NCBI RefSeq assembly: GCF_014266025.1
Contig: NZ_JACMYC010000002.1
Span: 372,001-436,000 of the forward strand
From: Nocardioides deserti
Lineage (GTDB): Bacteria > Actinomycetota > Actinomycetes > Propionibacteriales > Nocardioidaceae
DNA length: 64,000 nt
Direction of reading: 5' to 3'
This document shows, in pieces, positions 8,696 to 18,959 of the stretch (position 1 is the stretch's first letter; each line of letters starts with the position of its first letter). The translations under genes and the position numbers were made by a program. The notes beneath the pieces were generated by a model. The model was not told where the DNA came from. It worked only from the letters and a program-made list of their open reading frames with translations, and did not search any database.

Positions 8696-8773
8696 CACCA
8701 TGGGGCCCACCATGGGACCCGCCGGACGCGTCGGTCCCGACGTGCGACACCGCAACCCGAACGGAACCACCTC

Positions 8774-10459
<1,686 letters not shown>

Positions 10460-10521
10460 CCCGGGGCCGGTCGGGCCAACGGGGAGACGGCGCTGGTTGA
10501 GCCTTCACCTACGCTGGGGGA

Positions 10522-11544
10522 ATGGCGCCTGACGAGAACGACGCGGCCGACGACAAGCCGACGTACACCGAGAAGGGCAAGGCGTTCGACCGGGACATGT
10601 CCTACATCCCGGACCGGATCACGAAGGTCGTCGACGGCGCGCCCCGCCGACCCGAGCACGGCCCGGTCGAGGGTGAGCTGTGGCCCGTCGAGCCCGGCCG
10701 CTACCGCCTCGTCGCGGCCAAGGCCTGCCCGTGGGCGAACCGCTCGATCATCGTGCGGCGCCTGCTCGGCCTCGAGGACGTCATCTCGCTCGGCATGCCC
10801 GGCCCGACCCACGACAAGCGCAGCTGGACCTTCGACCTCGACCCGGACGGCAAGGACCCGGTGCTCGGGATCGAGCGGCTCCAGGAGGCCTACCTCGCCC
10901 GCTTCCCCGACTACCCCAAGGGCATCACCGTGCCCGCGGTGGTGGAGGTGGCGACCGGGCAGGTGGTCACCAACGACTTCCCGTGGATCACCCACGACCT
11001 GTTCTCCGAGTGGCGCGACCACCACCGCCCCGGCGCGCCCGACCTCTGGCCGGACGACGTCCGCGAGGAGATGGAGGCGGTCATGCAGCGGATCTTCACC
11101 GAGGTCAACAACGGCGTCTACCGCTGCGGCTTCGCCGGCTCGCAGGAGGCGTACGACGACGCCTACGACCGGCTCTGGACCGCGATGGACTGGCTCGAGG
11201 AGCGCCTCGCCGACCGCCGCTTCCTCATGGGCGACACCGTCACCGAGGCCGACGTCCGGCTGTTCACGACGCTGGCCCGCTTCGACGCGGTGTACCACGG
11301 CCACTTCAAGTGCAACCGCAACAAGCTCAGCGAGATGCCGGTGCTGTGGGCCTACGCCCGCGACCTGTTCCAGATGCCCGGCTTCGGCGAGACGATCGAC
11401 TTCGACCAGATCAAGGCGCACTACTACGTCGTCCACACCGACATCAATCCCACCGGCATCGTGCCGAAGGGGCCGGACGCCGACGCGTGGCTGACCCCGC
11501 ACGGCCGCGAGGTGCTCGGCGGGGAGCCCATCCAGCCCTGGTGA
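10522..11544 (+). CDS. Glutathionyl/mycothionyl-hydroquinone reductase (Xi-class GST, YqjG/ECM4-like)
   Basis: 340 residues. N-terminal thioredoxin fold with the Xi-class active site KACPWANRS (Cys69), then a helical GST C-domain with NNGVYRCGFAGSQEAYDDAYD and LGMGDTVTEADVRLF-like segment. Such enzymes reduce thiol-conjugated hydroquinones. Actinobacteria generally use mycothiol, so the physiological thiol is probably mycothiol (inference). TACGCT ends 6 nt before ATG 10522, and a Shine-Dalgarno is absent: a likely leaderless mRNA. Confidence 0.9.
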   Translation: MAPDENDAADDKPTYTEKGKAFDRDMSYIPDRITKVVDGAPRRPEHGPVEGELWPVEPGRYRLVAAKACPWANRSIIVRRLLGLEDVISLGMPGPTHDKRSWTFDLDPDGKDPVLGIERLQEAYLARFPDYPKGITVPAVVEVATGQVVTNDFPWITHDLFSEWRDHHRPGAPDLWPDDVREEMEAVMQRIFTEVNNGVYRCGFAGSQEAYDDAYDRLWTAMDWLEERLADRRFLMGDTVTEADVRLFTTLARFDAVYHGHFKCNRNKLSEMPVLWAYARDLFQMPGFGETIDFDQIKAHYYVVHTDINPTGIVPKGPDADAWLTPHGREVLGGEPIQPW

Positions 11545-11568
11545 TCGCCCGCGCGGCAGGATGAGCCC

Positions 11569-12495
11569 GTGGGACACGGGCATGGACATGGGCACGCGGC
11601 CGGCCGGGCGGAGGACCGCCGCCGGCTGCGGGTCGTGCTCGCGATCACCGCGACCGTGCTGGTCGTCGAGCTGGTCGGCGCCTGGCTGACCGGGTCGCTC
11701 GCGCTGCTGGCCGACGCCGGCCACATGGCCACCGACGCGGCCGCCGTCCTGCTCGCGCTCGGGGCGTCGTACGTCGCGGCGCGCGGCGGCGGCCCGCGGT
11801 CGACGTTCGGGCTGCACCGGGCCGAGATCCTGGCGGCCCTGCTCAACGCGCTGGTGCTGCTCGGCGTCTGCGCCTACCTCGCCTACGCCGGCATCGCCCG
11901 GCTGCTCGACCCCGGCGACAGCCACCTCGAGGCCGGGCCGATGGTCGCCTTCGCGGCGGTCGGCCTGGCCGCGAACCTCGTCGCCGTGCTGGTCCTGCGC
12001 GGCTCCACCAGCGGCTCGCTCAACATGCGCGGCGCGACCAACGAGGTCCTCGCCGACACCCTCGGCTCGGTGCTCGCCCTCGTGGCCGGCGTCGTGGCGT
12101 GGACGACCGGCTTCGACCGCGCCGACCCGATCGCGTCGCTGGTCATCGCGGTGCTCATCGCCCCGCGGTCGTGGGTGCTGCTGCGCGACAGCGTCGTGGT
12201 GCTGCTCGAGTTCGCCCCGGCCGGGCTCGACCTCGACGACGTGCGCCACCACCTCGGCCACGTGCCCGGCGTCGTGGACGTCCACGACCTGCACGCCTGG
12301 ACGATCACCAGCGGCATCCCGAGCCTCTCGGCCCACGTCACCGTCACCGACGAGGCGCTCGCGGAGCGCGGCGTCGGGGCCGTGCTCGACGACCTGTGCG
12401 CCTGCATGAGCGAGCACTTCGACGTCCGCCACGCGACGTTCCAGGTGGAGCCGGTCTCCCACGGCGCGCACGAGGACCTCGGCGAGGTGCACTGA
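11569..12495 (+). CDS. Cation diffusion facilitator (Zn/Co/Cd exporter, CzcD-like)
   Basis: 308 residues, six helices plus a cytoplasmic C-terminal domain. The N-terminus is a His-rich metal chelator (HGHGHGHA). Transport site: His52/Asp56 in helix 2 (AGHMATDAA) and, in helix 5, Glu159/Asp163 (NEVLADTLGS), where classic CzcD/ZitB have His/Asp. Exports divalent metal in exchange for protons. GTG 11569. The last codons and stop are part of an 18-bp tandem duplication at 12487-12522. No metal regulator is adjacent. Confidence 0.9.
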   Translation: MGHGHGHGHAAGRAEDRRRLRVVLAITATVLVVELVGAWLTGSLALLADAGHMATDAAAVLLALGASYVAARGGGPRSTFGLHRAEILAALLNALVLLGVCAYLAYAGIARLLDPGDSHLEAGPMVAFAAVGLAANLVAVLVLRGSTSGSLNMRGATNEVLADTLGSVLALVAGVVAWTTGFDRADPIASLVIAVLIAPRSWVLLRDSVVVLLEFAPAGLDLDDVRHHLGHVPGVVDVHDLHAWTITSGIPSLSAHVTVTDEALAERGVGAVLDDLCACMSEHFDVRHATFQVEPVSHGAHEDLGEVH

Positions 12496-12522
12496 GGGCG
12501 GACAGTGCACTGAGGGCCGGCG
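12487..12522 (+). repeat. 18-bp tandem duplication of the CDF gene end
   Basis: GTGCACTGAGGGC occurs at 12487-12499 and again at 12505-12517, one 18-bp period apart. Each copy carries the Val-His-stop end of the reading frame, so the gene's stop region was duplicated once. Confidence 0.75.
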
Positions 12523-12588
12523 GCCGAGCGACCCGGTTCACCCCGTCGGGGGCGTCTGGGACGCGCCCGGGCTGGTCAACGGGAACCC

Positions 12589-13104
12589 ATGACCTCCACG
12601 CACGCGCACGCGCACCCGGTCGGCCGGCTCGTCGACGGCTACGACCCCGACGGGGAGGTCGCCCTCGGCGGGTATGCCGGCAGCCTGACGACGTACGGCC
12701 TCGTCCTCGCCGGCATCGCCGCCGCCGGCTCGGCGTCCGGCCACTCGCTCGTCGAGCGCTACGACCTCGCCGACATCGCGCTGGGCGGCCTGGCGGTCCA
12801 CAAGTTCACCCGGCTGCTGTCGAAGTCGTCCGTGGCCGCGCCGGTGCGCGCGCCGTTCACCGAGTTCGAGGGCGCCGCCGGCTCGGGCGAGCACGTGGAG
12901 AAGGCGCGCGAGGACGGCGGCATCCGCGGCACGGTCGGCAAGCTGATCACCTGCCCGTTCTGCCTCGGCGTCTGGGTCGGCACCGCCTACATCGCCGCGC
13001 TCAACCTCGCCCCGCGCCCGGCCCGCACCTGGGCCGCGCTCTTCGCCGTCACCGCCGTCTCCGACTCGCTCCAGCACGTCTACGCGCGGCTGCGCGGGGA
13101 CTGA
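12589..13104 (+). CDS. DUF1360 membrane protein
   Basis: 171 residues. N-terminal His-rich segment, two helices around 25-65, the DUF1360 signature GGLAVHKFTRLLSKSSVAAP with RAPFTEFEG, then GKLITCPFCLGVWVG (Cys-Pro-Phe-Cys at a helix start) and a last helix. Function of the family is unknown; in Bacillus relatives it is a sporulation-linked inner-membrane protein. ATG 12589 lies at the end of a GC-rich 93-bp gap. The paired Cys may bind metal, which would suit its place beside a metal exporter, but this is speculation. Confidence 0.85.
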   Translation: MTSTHAHAHPVGRLVDGYDPDGEVALGGYAGSLTTYGLVLAGIAAAGSASGHSLVERYDLADIALGGLAVHKFTRLLSKSSVAAPVRAPFTEFEGAAGSGEHVEKAREDGGIRGTVGKLITCPFCLGVWVGTAYIAALNLAPRPARTWAALFAVTAVSDSLQHVYARLRGD

Positions 13105-13266
13105 GCCGGGCGCTGCCGGCGCTCGCGGGTGATCTCGAAGGCCGGTCGACTTCCGCGCAATTGCGCGGGAATGTACGTGCGAGAGCGCTCCCGCCTGCTG
13201 AAACCGCGCAATTGAACGATCGTTGACGCGCGGACGGGCCAGCCCCAAGCCAGCTGGAGGGACGGA
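13105..13266. other. Convergent intergenic region with several palindromes
   Basis: 162 bp between two converging genes. It contains a perfect 16-bp palindrome CCGCGCAATTGCGCGG (13153-13168), an 8-bp palindrome GAGCGCTC (13183-13190), a second copy of CCGCGCAATTG (13204-13214) and the 10-bp palindrome AACGATCGTT (13215-13224). AT content is far above its surroundings. None has the loop and U-tract of a classical terminator. No gene or known site recognised. Confidence 0.6.
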
Positions 13267-13740
13267 TCAGCCGGCGTCGGCCTCGGCGGCGGCCTTCAGC
13301 TTGGGCAGGGTGCCCTCGATGCCGCGGCGGTTCTTCTCCGGGACGCCGAGCCGGCGGAGCACGGTCTGCCCGAGGCCGGGGTAGTACGTCGCGTCCCAGG
13401 TCTCGGTGACCCGGGTGCCGGGCGTGCCCGCGAGGTCGACCGGCTCGAGCTCGTAGCGCCAGCGGTGCGGGCCGAGGTGCTTCCAGGCGATCAGCCGGCC
13501 CTCCTCGAACTCCACGACCTTGTTGCGGATGCGGTAGGGCGCACCCATCTTCATGCTCATCCCGAACGTCGAGCCGAGCCCGAGCCGCTCCGGACCCGAG
13601 ATCGAGTCGCGCACCGTGCCCGAGCCGTCGATCCGCGGGTGCTGCCGCGGGTCGACGAGGATCGCGAAGACCACCTCGGGCGGCGCGGCGATGAGCTCGG
13701 TGGCGGAGATGCGCATGTCGGTGTCGGCATCGGTGCTCAT
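13267..13740 (-). CDS. SRPBCC-family (START/polyketide-cyclase-like) protein
   Basis: 157 residues, single helix-grip domain: ELIAAPPEVVFAILVDPRQHP at the start, central strands with GSTFGMSMKMG and WKHLGPHRWRYELEPV, and the long C-terminal helix preceded by LRRLGVPEKN. These proteins bind hydrophobic ligands in a deep cavity; no substrate can be assigned. ATG 13740 follows TACGTT by 6 nt without a ribosome site, so the mRNA is probably leaderless. Confidence 0.85.
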   Translation of the reverse strand: MSTDADTDMRISATELIAAPPEVVFAILVDPRQHPRIDGSGTVRDSISGPERLGLGSTFGMSMKMGAPYRIRNKVVEFEEGRLIAWKHLGPHRWRYELEPVDLAGTPGTRVTETWDATYYPGLGQTVLRRLGVPEKNRRGIEGTLPKLKAAAEADAG

Positions 13741-13779
13741 GGGCCGAACGTAGCCGGGCGCGCCAGCAGGCCGACCGGG

Positions 13780-13831
13780 TTGGCGCGCCGGCGGCCGCCC
13801 CCGGTACCTTCGGTGCCACCACGCATGTGGT
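13780..13831 (+). promoter_or_regulatory. Promoter and operator candidate of the E1/E2 dehydrogenase operon
   Basis: TTGGCG (13780-13785), 18-nt spacer, TACCTT (13804-13809) form a reasonable sigma-70-type promoter. Immediately after the expected start site comes ACCAC-GCAT-GTGGT (13818-13831), a 5-bp inverted repeat in the right place for a repressor. Confidence 0.4.
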
Positions 13832-13931
13832 CCCGGTCACAAGGCGCACCACCCCCGCGCCCGAGCGTCCGGGGACCCACCGCCCGGCGACCGGAGACCC
13901 CGGAGGCCGGTGACCACGAAGGAGTGCGCCC

Positions 13932-15095
13932 GTGAGCCAGACGTCCGGATTCGGCCCCGACCTCGCGGAGGTGTTCGGCCCCTCCCAGCAGGACGGCGGG
14001 CCCGAGCTCGTCCAGCTGCTGACGCCCGAGGGCGAGCGCGTTCATCACCCGGAGTTCGACCTCGACTTCTCCGCCGAGCAGCTGCGCGGCTTCTACCGCG
14101 ACATGGTGCTGACCCGGCGCATCGACACCGAGGCCACCGCGCTCCAGCGCCACGGCGAGCTCGGCATCTGGGCCCAGCTGCTGGGCCAGGAGGCTGCGCA
14201 GATCGGCGCCGGCCGCGCGCTGCGCCCGCAGGACCACGTCTTCCCGACCTACCGCGAGCACGGCGTCGCCTGGTGCCGCGGGCTCGACCCGCTGCGGCTG
14301 CTCGGCCTGTTCCGCGGCGTCGACCAGGGCTCGTGGGACCCCGAGGAGTTCCACTTCGGCCTCTACACGATCGTCATCGGCGCCCAGACGCTGCACGCGA
14401 CCGGCTACGCGATGGGCATGCAGCGCGACGGCGTCGTCGGCACCGGCGACCCCGACCGGGACGCCGCGGTCGTCGCGCACTTCGGCGACGGCGCCAGCAG
14501 CCAGGGCGACGTCAACGAGGCGTTCATCTTCGCGGCGTCGTACAACGCGCCCGTCGTCTTCTTCTGCCAGAACAACCAGTGGGCCATCTCCGAGCCGATC
14601 GAGCGGCAGACCCGGATCCCGCTCTACCAGCGCGCGCTCGGGTTCGGCTTCCCCGGCGTGCGGGTCGACGGCAACGACGTGCTGGCGACGTACGCCGTGA
14701 CGCAGGCGGCGCTGCAGCGTGCGCGCGACGGCCAGGGCCCGACGTTCGTGGAGGCCTACACCTACCGGATGGGCGCGCACACCACGACCGACGACCCGAC
14801 CCGCTACCGGCTCTCCGACGACGTCGAGCACTGGAAGCTCAAGGACCCGATCGCGCGGCTGGAGGTCTACCTCAAGCGCAACGGCCTGGCCGAGGGCTCG
14901 TTCTTCGGCGACATCAAGGACGAGGCCGACCAGCTCGGCGCGACGCTGCGCGAGGGCTGCAAGGCGATGCCGGACCCGCGGCCGTCGAGCATGTTCGACC
15001 ACGTCTACGCGGAGATGACCGACGAGCTCGCCGCCCAGCGCGACGGGTTCGCGGCGTACCTCTCCACCTTCGCCGACGCAGCCGAGGAGGCCTGA
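13932..15095 (+). CDS. bkdA: Pyruvate / branched-chain 2-oxoacid dehydrogenase E1 alpha subunit
   Basis: 387 residues. Thiamine-diphosphate motif runs from GDG (185-187) to QNNQWAIS (213-220); the substrate and phosphorylation-loop segment RMGAHTTTDDPTRYR follows. With the beta subunit it decarboxylates a 2-oxoacid and transfers the acyl group to E2. The set E1a-E1b-E2 and the alpha sequence resemble actinobacterial branched-chain oxoacid dehydrogenases (mycobacterial Bkd), but pyruvate use cannot be excluded. GTG 13932 has AAGGAG 8 nt upstream. First gene of the operon, 1 bp before the next gene. No E3 gene is present nearby. Confidence 0.92.
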   Translation: MSQTSGFGPDLAEVFGPSQQDGGPELVQLLTPEGERVHHPEFDLDFSAEQLRGFYRDMVLTRRIDTEATALQRHGELGIWAQLLGQEAAQIGAGRALRPQDHVFPTYREHGVAWCRGLDPLRLLGLFRGVDQGSWDPEEFHFGLYTIVIGAQTLHATGYAMGMQRDGVVGTGDPDRDAAVVAHFGDGASSQGDVNEAFIFAASYNAPVVFFCQNNQWAISEPIERQTRIPLYQRALGFGFPGVRVDGNDVLATYAVTQAALQRARDGQGPTFVEAYTYRMGAHTTTDDPTRYRLSDDVEHWKLKDPIARLEVYLKRNGLAEGSFFGDIKDEADQLGATLREGCKAMPDPRPSSMFDHVYAEMTDELAAQRDGFAAYLSTFADAAEEA

Positions 15096-15096
15096 G

Positions 15097-16092
15097 ATGA
15101 GCGCCCAGCGCACCACCCAGAAGGTCACCCTCGCCAAGGGCCTCAACATGGGCCTGCGCGCAGCCATGGAGCGCGACGACAAGGTCCTGGTCATGGGCGA
15201 GGACGTCGGCAAGCTCGGCGGCGTCTTCCGGATCACCGACGGCCTGCAGAAGGACTTCGGCGAGGACCGCGTCATCGACTCCCCGCTCGCGGAGTCCGGC
15301 ATCGTCGGCACCGCCGTCGGCCTGGCGCTGCGCGGCTACCGGCCGGTGGTGGAGATCCAGTTCGACGGGTTCGTCTACCCCGCCTACGACCAGATCGTCT
15401 GCCAGGTCGCGAAGATGCACTTCCGCAGCCAGGGCCGCTCGAGGATGCCGATGGTCATCCGGATCCCGTTCGGCGGCGGCATCGGCGCGGTCGAGCACCA
15501 CAGCGAGTCGCCGGAGGCGCAGTTCGCGCACACCCCGGGCCTGAAGGTCGTCGCCTGCTCCAATCCGGTCGACGGCTACTGGATGCTCCAGCAGGCCATC
15601 GCCTGCGACGACCCGGTGGTCTTCCTCGAGCCCAAGCGGCAGTACCACGCCGACAAGGCCGACCTCGACGTCGACGCCACCCCGCAGCCGCTGTTCAGCT
15701 CGCGGGTCGTCCGCCGCGGCACCGACGTGACGGTGCTGGCCTACGGGCCGACGGTGAAGACCGCACTCAAGGCCGCCGAGGCCGCCTCCAACGAAGGCCG
15801 CTCGCTCGAGGTCGTCGACCTGCGCACGCTCTCGCCGCTGGACATGGCGCCGGTCTACGAGTCGGTACGCCGCACGGGCCGCGCCGTCGTCTGCCATGAG
15901 GCGCACGTCAACCTCGGCATGGGCGCGGAGCTCGCCGCCCGGATCACCGAGGAGTGCTTCTACTCCCTCGAGGCGCCGGTGCTGCGGGTCGGTGGGTTCG
16001 ACACGCCGTACCCGCCCTCGCGCATCGAGGAGGACTTCCTGCCCGACCTCGACCGCGTCCTCGACGCCGTCGACCGCTCGCTCGCGATCTGA
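15097..16092 (+). CDS. bkdB: Pyruvate / branched-chain 2-oxoacid dehydrogenase E1 beta subunit
   Basis: 331 residues, normal length. Pyrimidine-binding domain with LVMGEDVGKLGGVFRITDGL and IVGTAVGLALRGYRPVVEIQ, and C-terminal transketolase domain with GTDVTVLAYGP, VVDLRTLSPLD and VCHEAH. ATG 15097 overlaps nothing but follows the alpha stop by one base. Forms the alpha2-beta2 E1 heterotetramer. Confidence 0.95.
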   Translation: MSAQRTTQKVTLAKGLNMGLRAAMERDDKVLVMGEDVGKLGGVFRITDGLQKDFGEDRVIDSPLAESGIVGTAVGLALRGYRPVVEIQFDGFVYPAYDQIVCQVAKMHFRSQGRSRMPMVIRIPFGGGIGAVEHHSESPEAQFAHTPGLKVVACSNPVDGYWMLQQAIACDDPVVFLEPKRQYHADKADLDVDATPQPLFSSRVVRRGTDVTVLAYGPTVKTALKAAEAASNEGRSLEVVDLRTLSPLDMAPVYESVRRTGRAVVCHEAHVNLGMGAELAARITEECFYSLEAPVLRVGGFDTPYPPSRIEEDFLPDLDRVLDAVDRSLAI

Positions 16093-16105
16093 GAGGAGGA
16101 GCCCC

Positions 16106-17566
16106 ATGCCCGAGTACCTCCTGCCCGACGTCGGCGAGGGCCTGACCGAGGCCGAGATCGTCTCCTGGAAGGTCAAGGTCGGCGACGTCATCGACGTCAA
16201 CGACGTGGTCGTCGAGATCGAGACCGCCAAGTCGCTGGTCGAGCTGCCGTCGCCGTACGCCGGCACCGTCACCGGCCTACTCGTCCCCGAGGGGGAGACC
16301 GTGCCCGTCGGCACGCCGATCATCGCCATCGGGGACGCGGCGGCGCCTCCGAGCCCGCCGGACGCGGACGACCAGCCGGGCGCGTCGTACGCGACGCCCA
16401 CGCCCGAGATGGAGATCGACCTCTCCAACCCCGCGGCCAGCGGCAGCGGCGAGGGGGAGAGCCTCGTCGGCCGGATGAAGGCCGACCGCGGCCCGATGCG
16501 CCGGCCGCGCAAGGGGTCGGCCTCCCCGTCGACCGAGGCGGCGGCGGCGACCCAGATGCAGGTCCAGGGCGCCTTCGCCCCCGGCGGCGCCCAGTCCGAC
16601 CCGGTCATCGAGGCCGACGAGCCGGCCGTCCCGGCCACGCCCGCCCCGCCGCTCCCGGCCGACGAGCGGGTGCTCGCCAAGCCGCCGGTCCGCAAGCTGG
16701 CCAAGGAGCTCGGCGTCGACCTGACCGCGTGCACCGCCTCCGGTCCCCACGGCACCGTCACCCGCGACGACGTCCTCGCCGCGTCTCGGCCGGGCGAGGG
16801 CCGGCCGGTCGAGGAAGGCGCCCTGGCGCCTGTGCCGAGATCCGCCGCGCGACCCGCCGGCACCCGCGAGACCCGCGAGCCCATCAAGGGCGTGCGCAAG
16901 ATGATGGGCGCGGCGATGGTGGAGTCGGCGTTCACGATCCCGCACGTGACGGAGTGGGTGACGCTCGACGTCACCCGCACGACCGAGCTGGTCGAGCGGC
17001 TCAAGGACCACCGCGAGCTGCGCGACGTGAAGGTCTCGCCGCTGCTGGTCATCGCCCGAGCGGTGCTGCTGGCGATGCGGCGCACGCCGGAGATCAACTC
17101 GCTGTGGGACGAGGCGGCGGGAGAGGTGGTGCTCAAGCACTACGTCAACCTCGGCATCGCGGCGGCCACCCCGCGCGGGCTGGTCGTGCCGAACGTCAAG
17201 GACGCCCAGGACCTCACCCTCCGCGAGCTGGCCGAGGCGCTCGGTCAGCTGACCGCGACCGCGCGCGAGGGCCGGACGCAGCCGGCGGAGATGAGCGGCG
17301 GGACGTTCACGATCACCAACGTCGGCGTCTTCGGCGTCGACGCGGGCACGCCGATCATCAACCCCGGCGAGTCCGCGATCCTGTGCGTCGGCGCGATCTC
17401 CAAGCGGCCCTGGGTCGACGAGGTCACCGGCGAGATCGTCGCCCGCGACGTGACGACGTTGGCGCTGTCCTTCGACCACCGGCACATCGACGGGGAGAAG
17501 GGCTCGCGGTTTCTCGCCGACGTCGCCTCGATCCTCCGCGACCCCGCCTCGGCGCTGCTCTTCTAG
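16106..17566 (+). CDS. bkdC: Dihydrolipoamide acyltransferase E2 component
   Basis: 486 residues. One lipoyl domain (1-78, lipoyl-lysine Lys42 in ETAKSLVEL), a long Pro/Ala/Ser linker, a peripheral subunit-binding domain (189-226, KPPVRKLAKELGVDL), and the catalytic domain ending with DHRHIDG (457-463). ATG 16106 has GAGGAGGA about 6 nt upstream. It transfers the acyl group from lipoamide to CoA. The linker is unusually rich (about 110 residues between lipoyl and binding domains). The stop overlaps the convergent M20 gene by 4 bp. Needs a lipoamide dehydrogenase encoded elsewhere. Confidence 0.94.
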   Translation: MPEYLLPDVGEGLTEAEIVSWKVKVGDVIDVNDVVVEIETAKSLVELPSPYAGTVTGLLVPEGETVPVGTPIIAIGDAAAPPSPPDADDQPGASYATPTPEMEIDLSNPAASGSGEGESLVGRMKADRGPMRRPRKGSASPSTEAAAATQMQVQGAFAPGGAQSDPVIEADEPAVPATPAPPLPADERVLAKPPVRKLAKELGVDLTACTASGPHGTVTRDDVLAASRPGEGRPVEEGALAPVPRSAARPAGTRETREPIKGVRKMMGAAMVESAFTIPHVTEWVTLDVTRTTELVERLKDHRELRDVKVSPLLVIARAVLLAMRRTPEINSLWDEAAGEVVLKHYVNLGIAAATPRGLVVPNVKDAQDLTLRELAEALGQLTATAREGRTQPAEMSGGTFTITNVGVFGVDAGTPIINPGESAILCVGAISKRPWVDEVTGEIVARDVTTLALSFDHRHIDGEKGSRFLADVASILRDPASALLF

Positions 17567-18852
17567 GCGCAGGCGCGGAGCAGGGCCAGCACGAGCGTCT
17601 CGGTGACGGCGGTCAGCTCGGCGAGCGGCACCGCCTCGTGCGGGCTGTGGGCGAGGCGGACGTCGCCGGGGCCGTAGTGGAGCGTGGGCGTGCCGGCGGC
17701 GGCGTACAGCCGGAGGTCGGAGCCGTACGGCGCGCCCCGCTCGCGCGGCCGCGGCCCGCCGGTGACGTCGACGTGCGCGGTGGCGACCAGGTCGTGCAGG
17801 GCGCCGGCGTCCCCGGCGTACTGCCCGGCGCCGAACTGCCCGCCGGTCCACGCCACGACGGGCGGGTGGTCGCGCAGCCACGGGTCGCGGGCGGCGGCGC
17901 CGGCGACGGCGTCCTCGAGCGCGGCGCGGGCGTCGTCGGCGTCCTCGCCGAGGGCGACGCCGAGCCGGCCCTCGGCCACCAGCAGGTCAGGGACGGTGCT
18001 GGCCCAGTCGCCGGCGCGGAGCGTGCCGACGGAGATGGGGTAGGCGACCGGGTACTCCGCCATCAGCGGGTGCACGTCGGCGTTGCGGCGCCGCTCGAGG
18101 TCCGCGAGGGCGGCGTGGAGCGGGAGGTAGGCGTCGATCGCGCTGTGGCCGACGTACGCCGTGCTGCCGTGCGTCGCCGCGCCCGGCACGCGCAGCTCGA
18201 AGGTGAGCGCGCCCGCGTTGGCGGTGGTGATCGTGCCGCTGGTCGGCTCGGTGATGACGCACGCCTTGCCGCGGTGGCCGCGGGCGAGGGTGGCGAACGC
18301 GCCGAGGCCGCCGTCCTCCTCGCCGACGACGAGGTGGAGCGCGTAGGGCTTGGCCAGCTCGATGCCGGCGGCGCGGATCGCGCGGACCGCGGCGAGGTTG
18401 GCGACGACGCCCGCCTTCATGTCGCAGGCGCCGCGGCCGTGGAGGTTGCCGGCGGCGTCGACGTACGGACGGAAGGGCGCGGTGCGCCACTGCGCCGGGT
18501 CGCCCTCGGGCACGACGTCCACGTGGCCCTGGAGGACGAGCTCCGGCTCGCGGCCCTCGCCGCCCGCGACCGGGCCGCTGCCGGCGACCAGGCCCCAGGC
18601 CTCGACCCGCGGGACCTCCATGCCGGGGAAGCCCGGGTCGGCGGTGAGCGCGGGCAGGTCGAGCTGCCACAGGTCGACGTCGAGGTCGAGCTCGCGCAGC
18701 TGCTTGGCGAGCAGGTGCTGGACGTCGCACTCGGCGTCGGAGCCGACGACGCTCGGCACCGCCACGAGGTCGAGGAGGTCACGGGCCAGCTCGCGCTCGT
18801 CGACGAAGGCGAGGGCGCGCAGCTCCGTGTCGGAGAGGTCGCGGTGGGTCAC
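17563..18852 (-). CDS. M20-family metallopeptidase / deacylase (ArgE/DapE/ACY1 type)
   Basis: 429 residues. Zinc ligands in GHVDVVPEGD (His110, Asp112), GRGACDMKAG (Asp144), catalytic GEEDGG (Glu178-179) and a C-terminal His in AHSPHEAVPL; the dimerisation lid lies between. Such enzymes hydrolyse N-acyl amino acids, succinyl-diaminopimelate or peptides; the sequence does not fix the substrate. GTG 18852 lies 6 nt after TAGCGT, without a ribosome site (leaderless). Confidence 0.88.
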   Translation of the reverse strand: MTHRDLSDTELRALAFVDERELARDLLDLVAVPSVVGSDAECDVQHLLAKQLRELDLDVDLWQLDLPALTADPGFPGMEVPRVEAWGLVAGSGPVAGGEGREPELVLQGHVDVVPEGDPAQWRTAPFRPYVDAAGNLHGRGACDMKAGVVANLAAVRAIRAAGIELAKPYALHLVVGEEDGGLGAFATLARGHRGKACVITEPTSGTITTANAGALTFELRVPGAATHGSTAYVGHSAIDAYLPLHAALADLERRRNADVHPLMAEYPVAYPISVGTLRAGDWASTVPDLLVAEGRLGVALGEDADDARAALEDAVAGAAARDPWLRDHPPVVAWTGGQFGAGQYAGDAGALHDLVATAHVDVTGGPRPRERGAPYGSDLRLYAAAGTPTLHYGPGDVRLAHSPHEAVPLAELTAVTETLVLALLRACA

Positions 18853-18959
18853 GAGCAGACGCTAGGGACGCGGGCCGTCGTCGCGCCGCCGATTTACCTG
18901 CTTGTTACCGCCGCAGCGGCGCCCGACTAGACGGGGCCGCTGAGGGGTAAGCGGAACCC

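Noticed and set aside
8696..8773. CCATGGG direct repeat before rnj as operator
   Set aside because: The repeat is only 7 bp with no dyad at useful spacing to the start, and the region may hold only an ordinary promoter.
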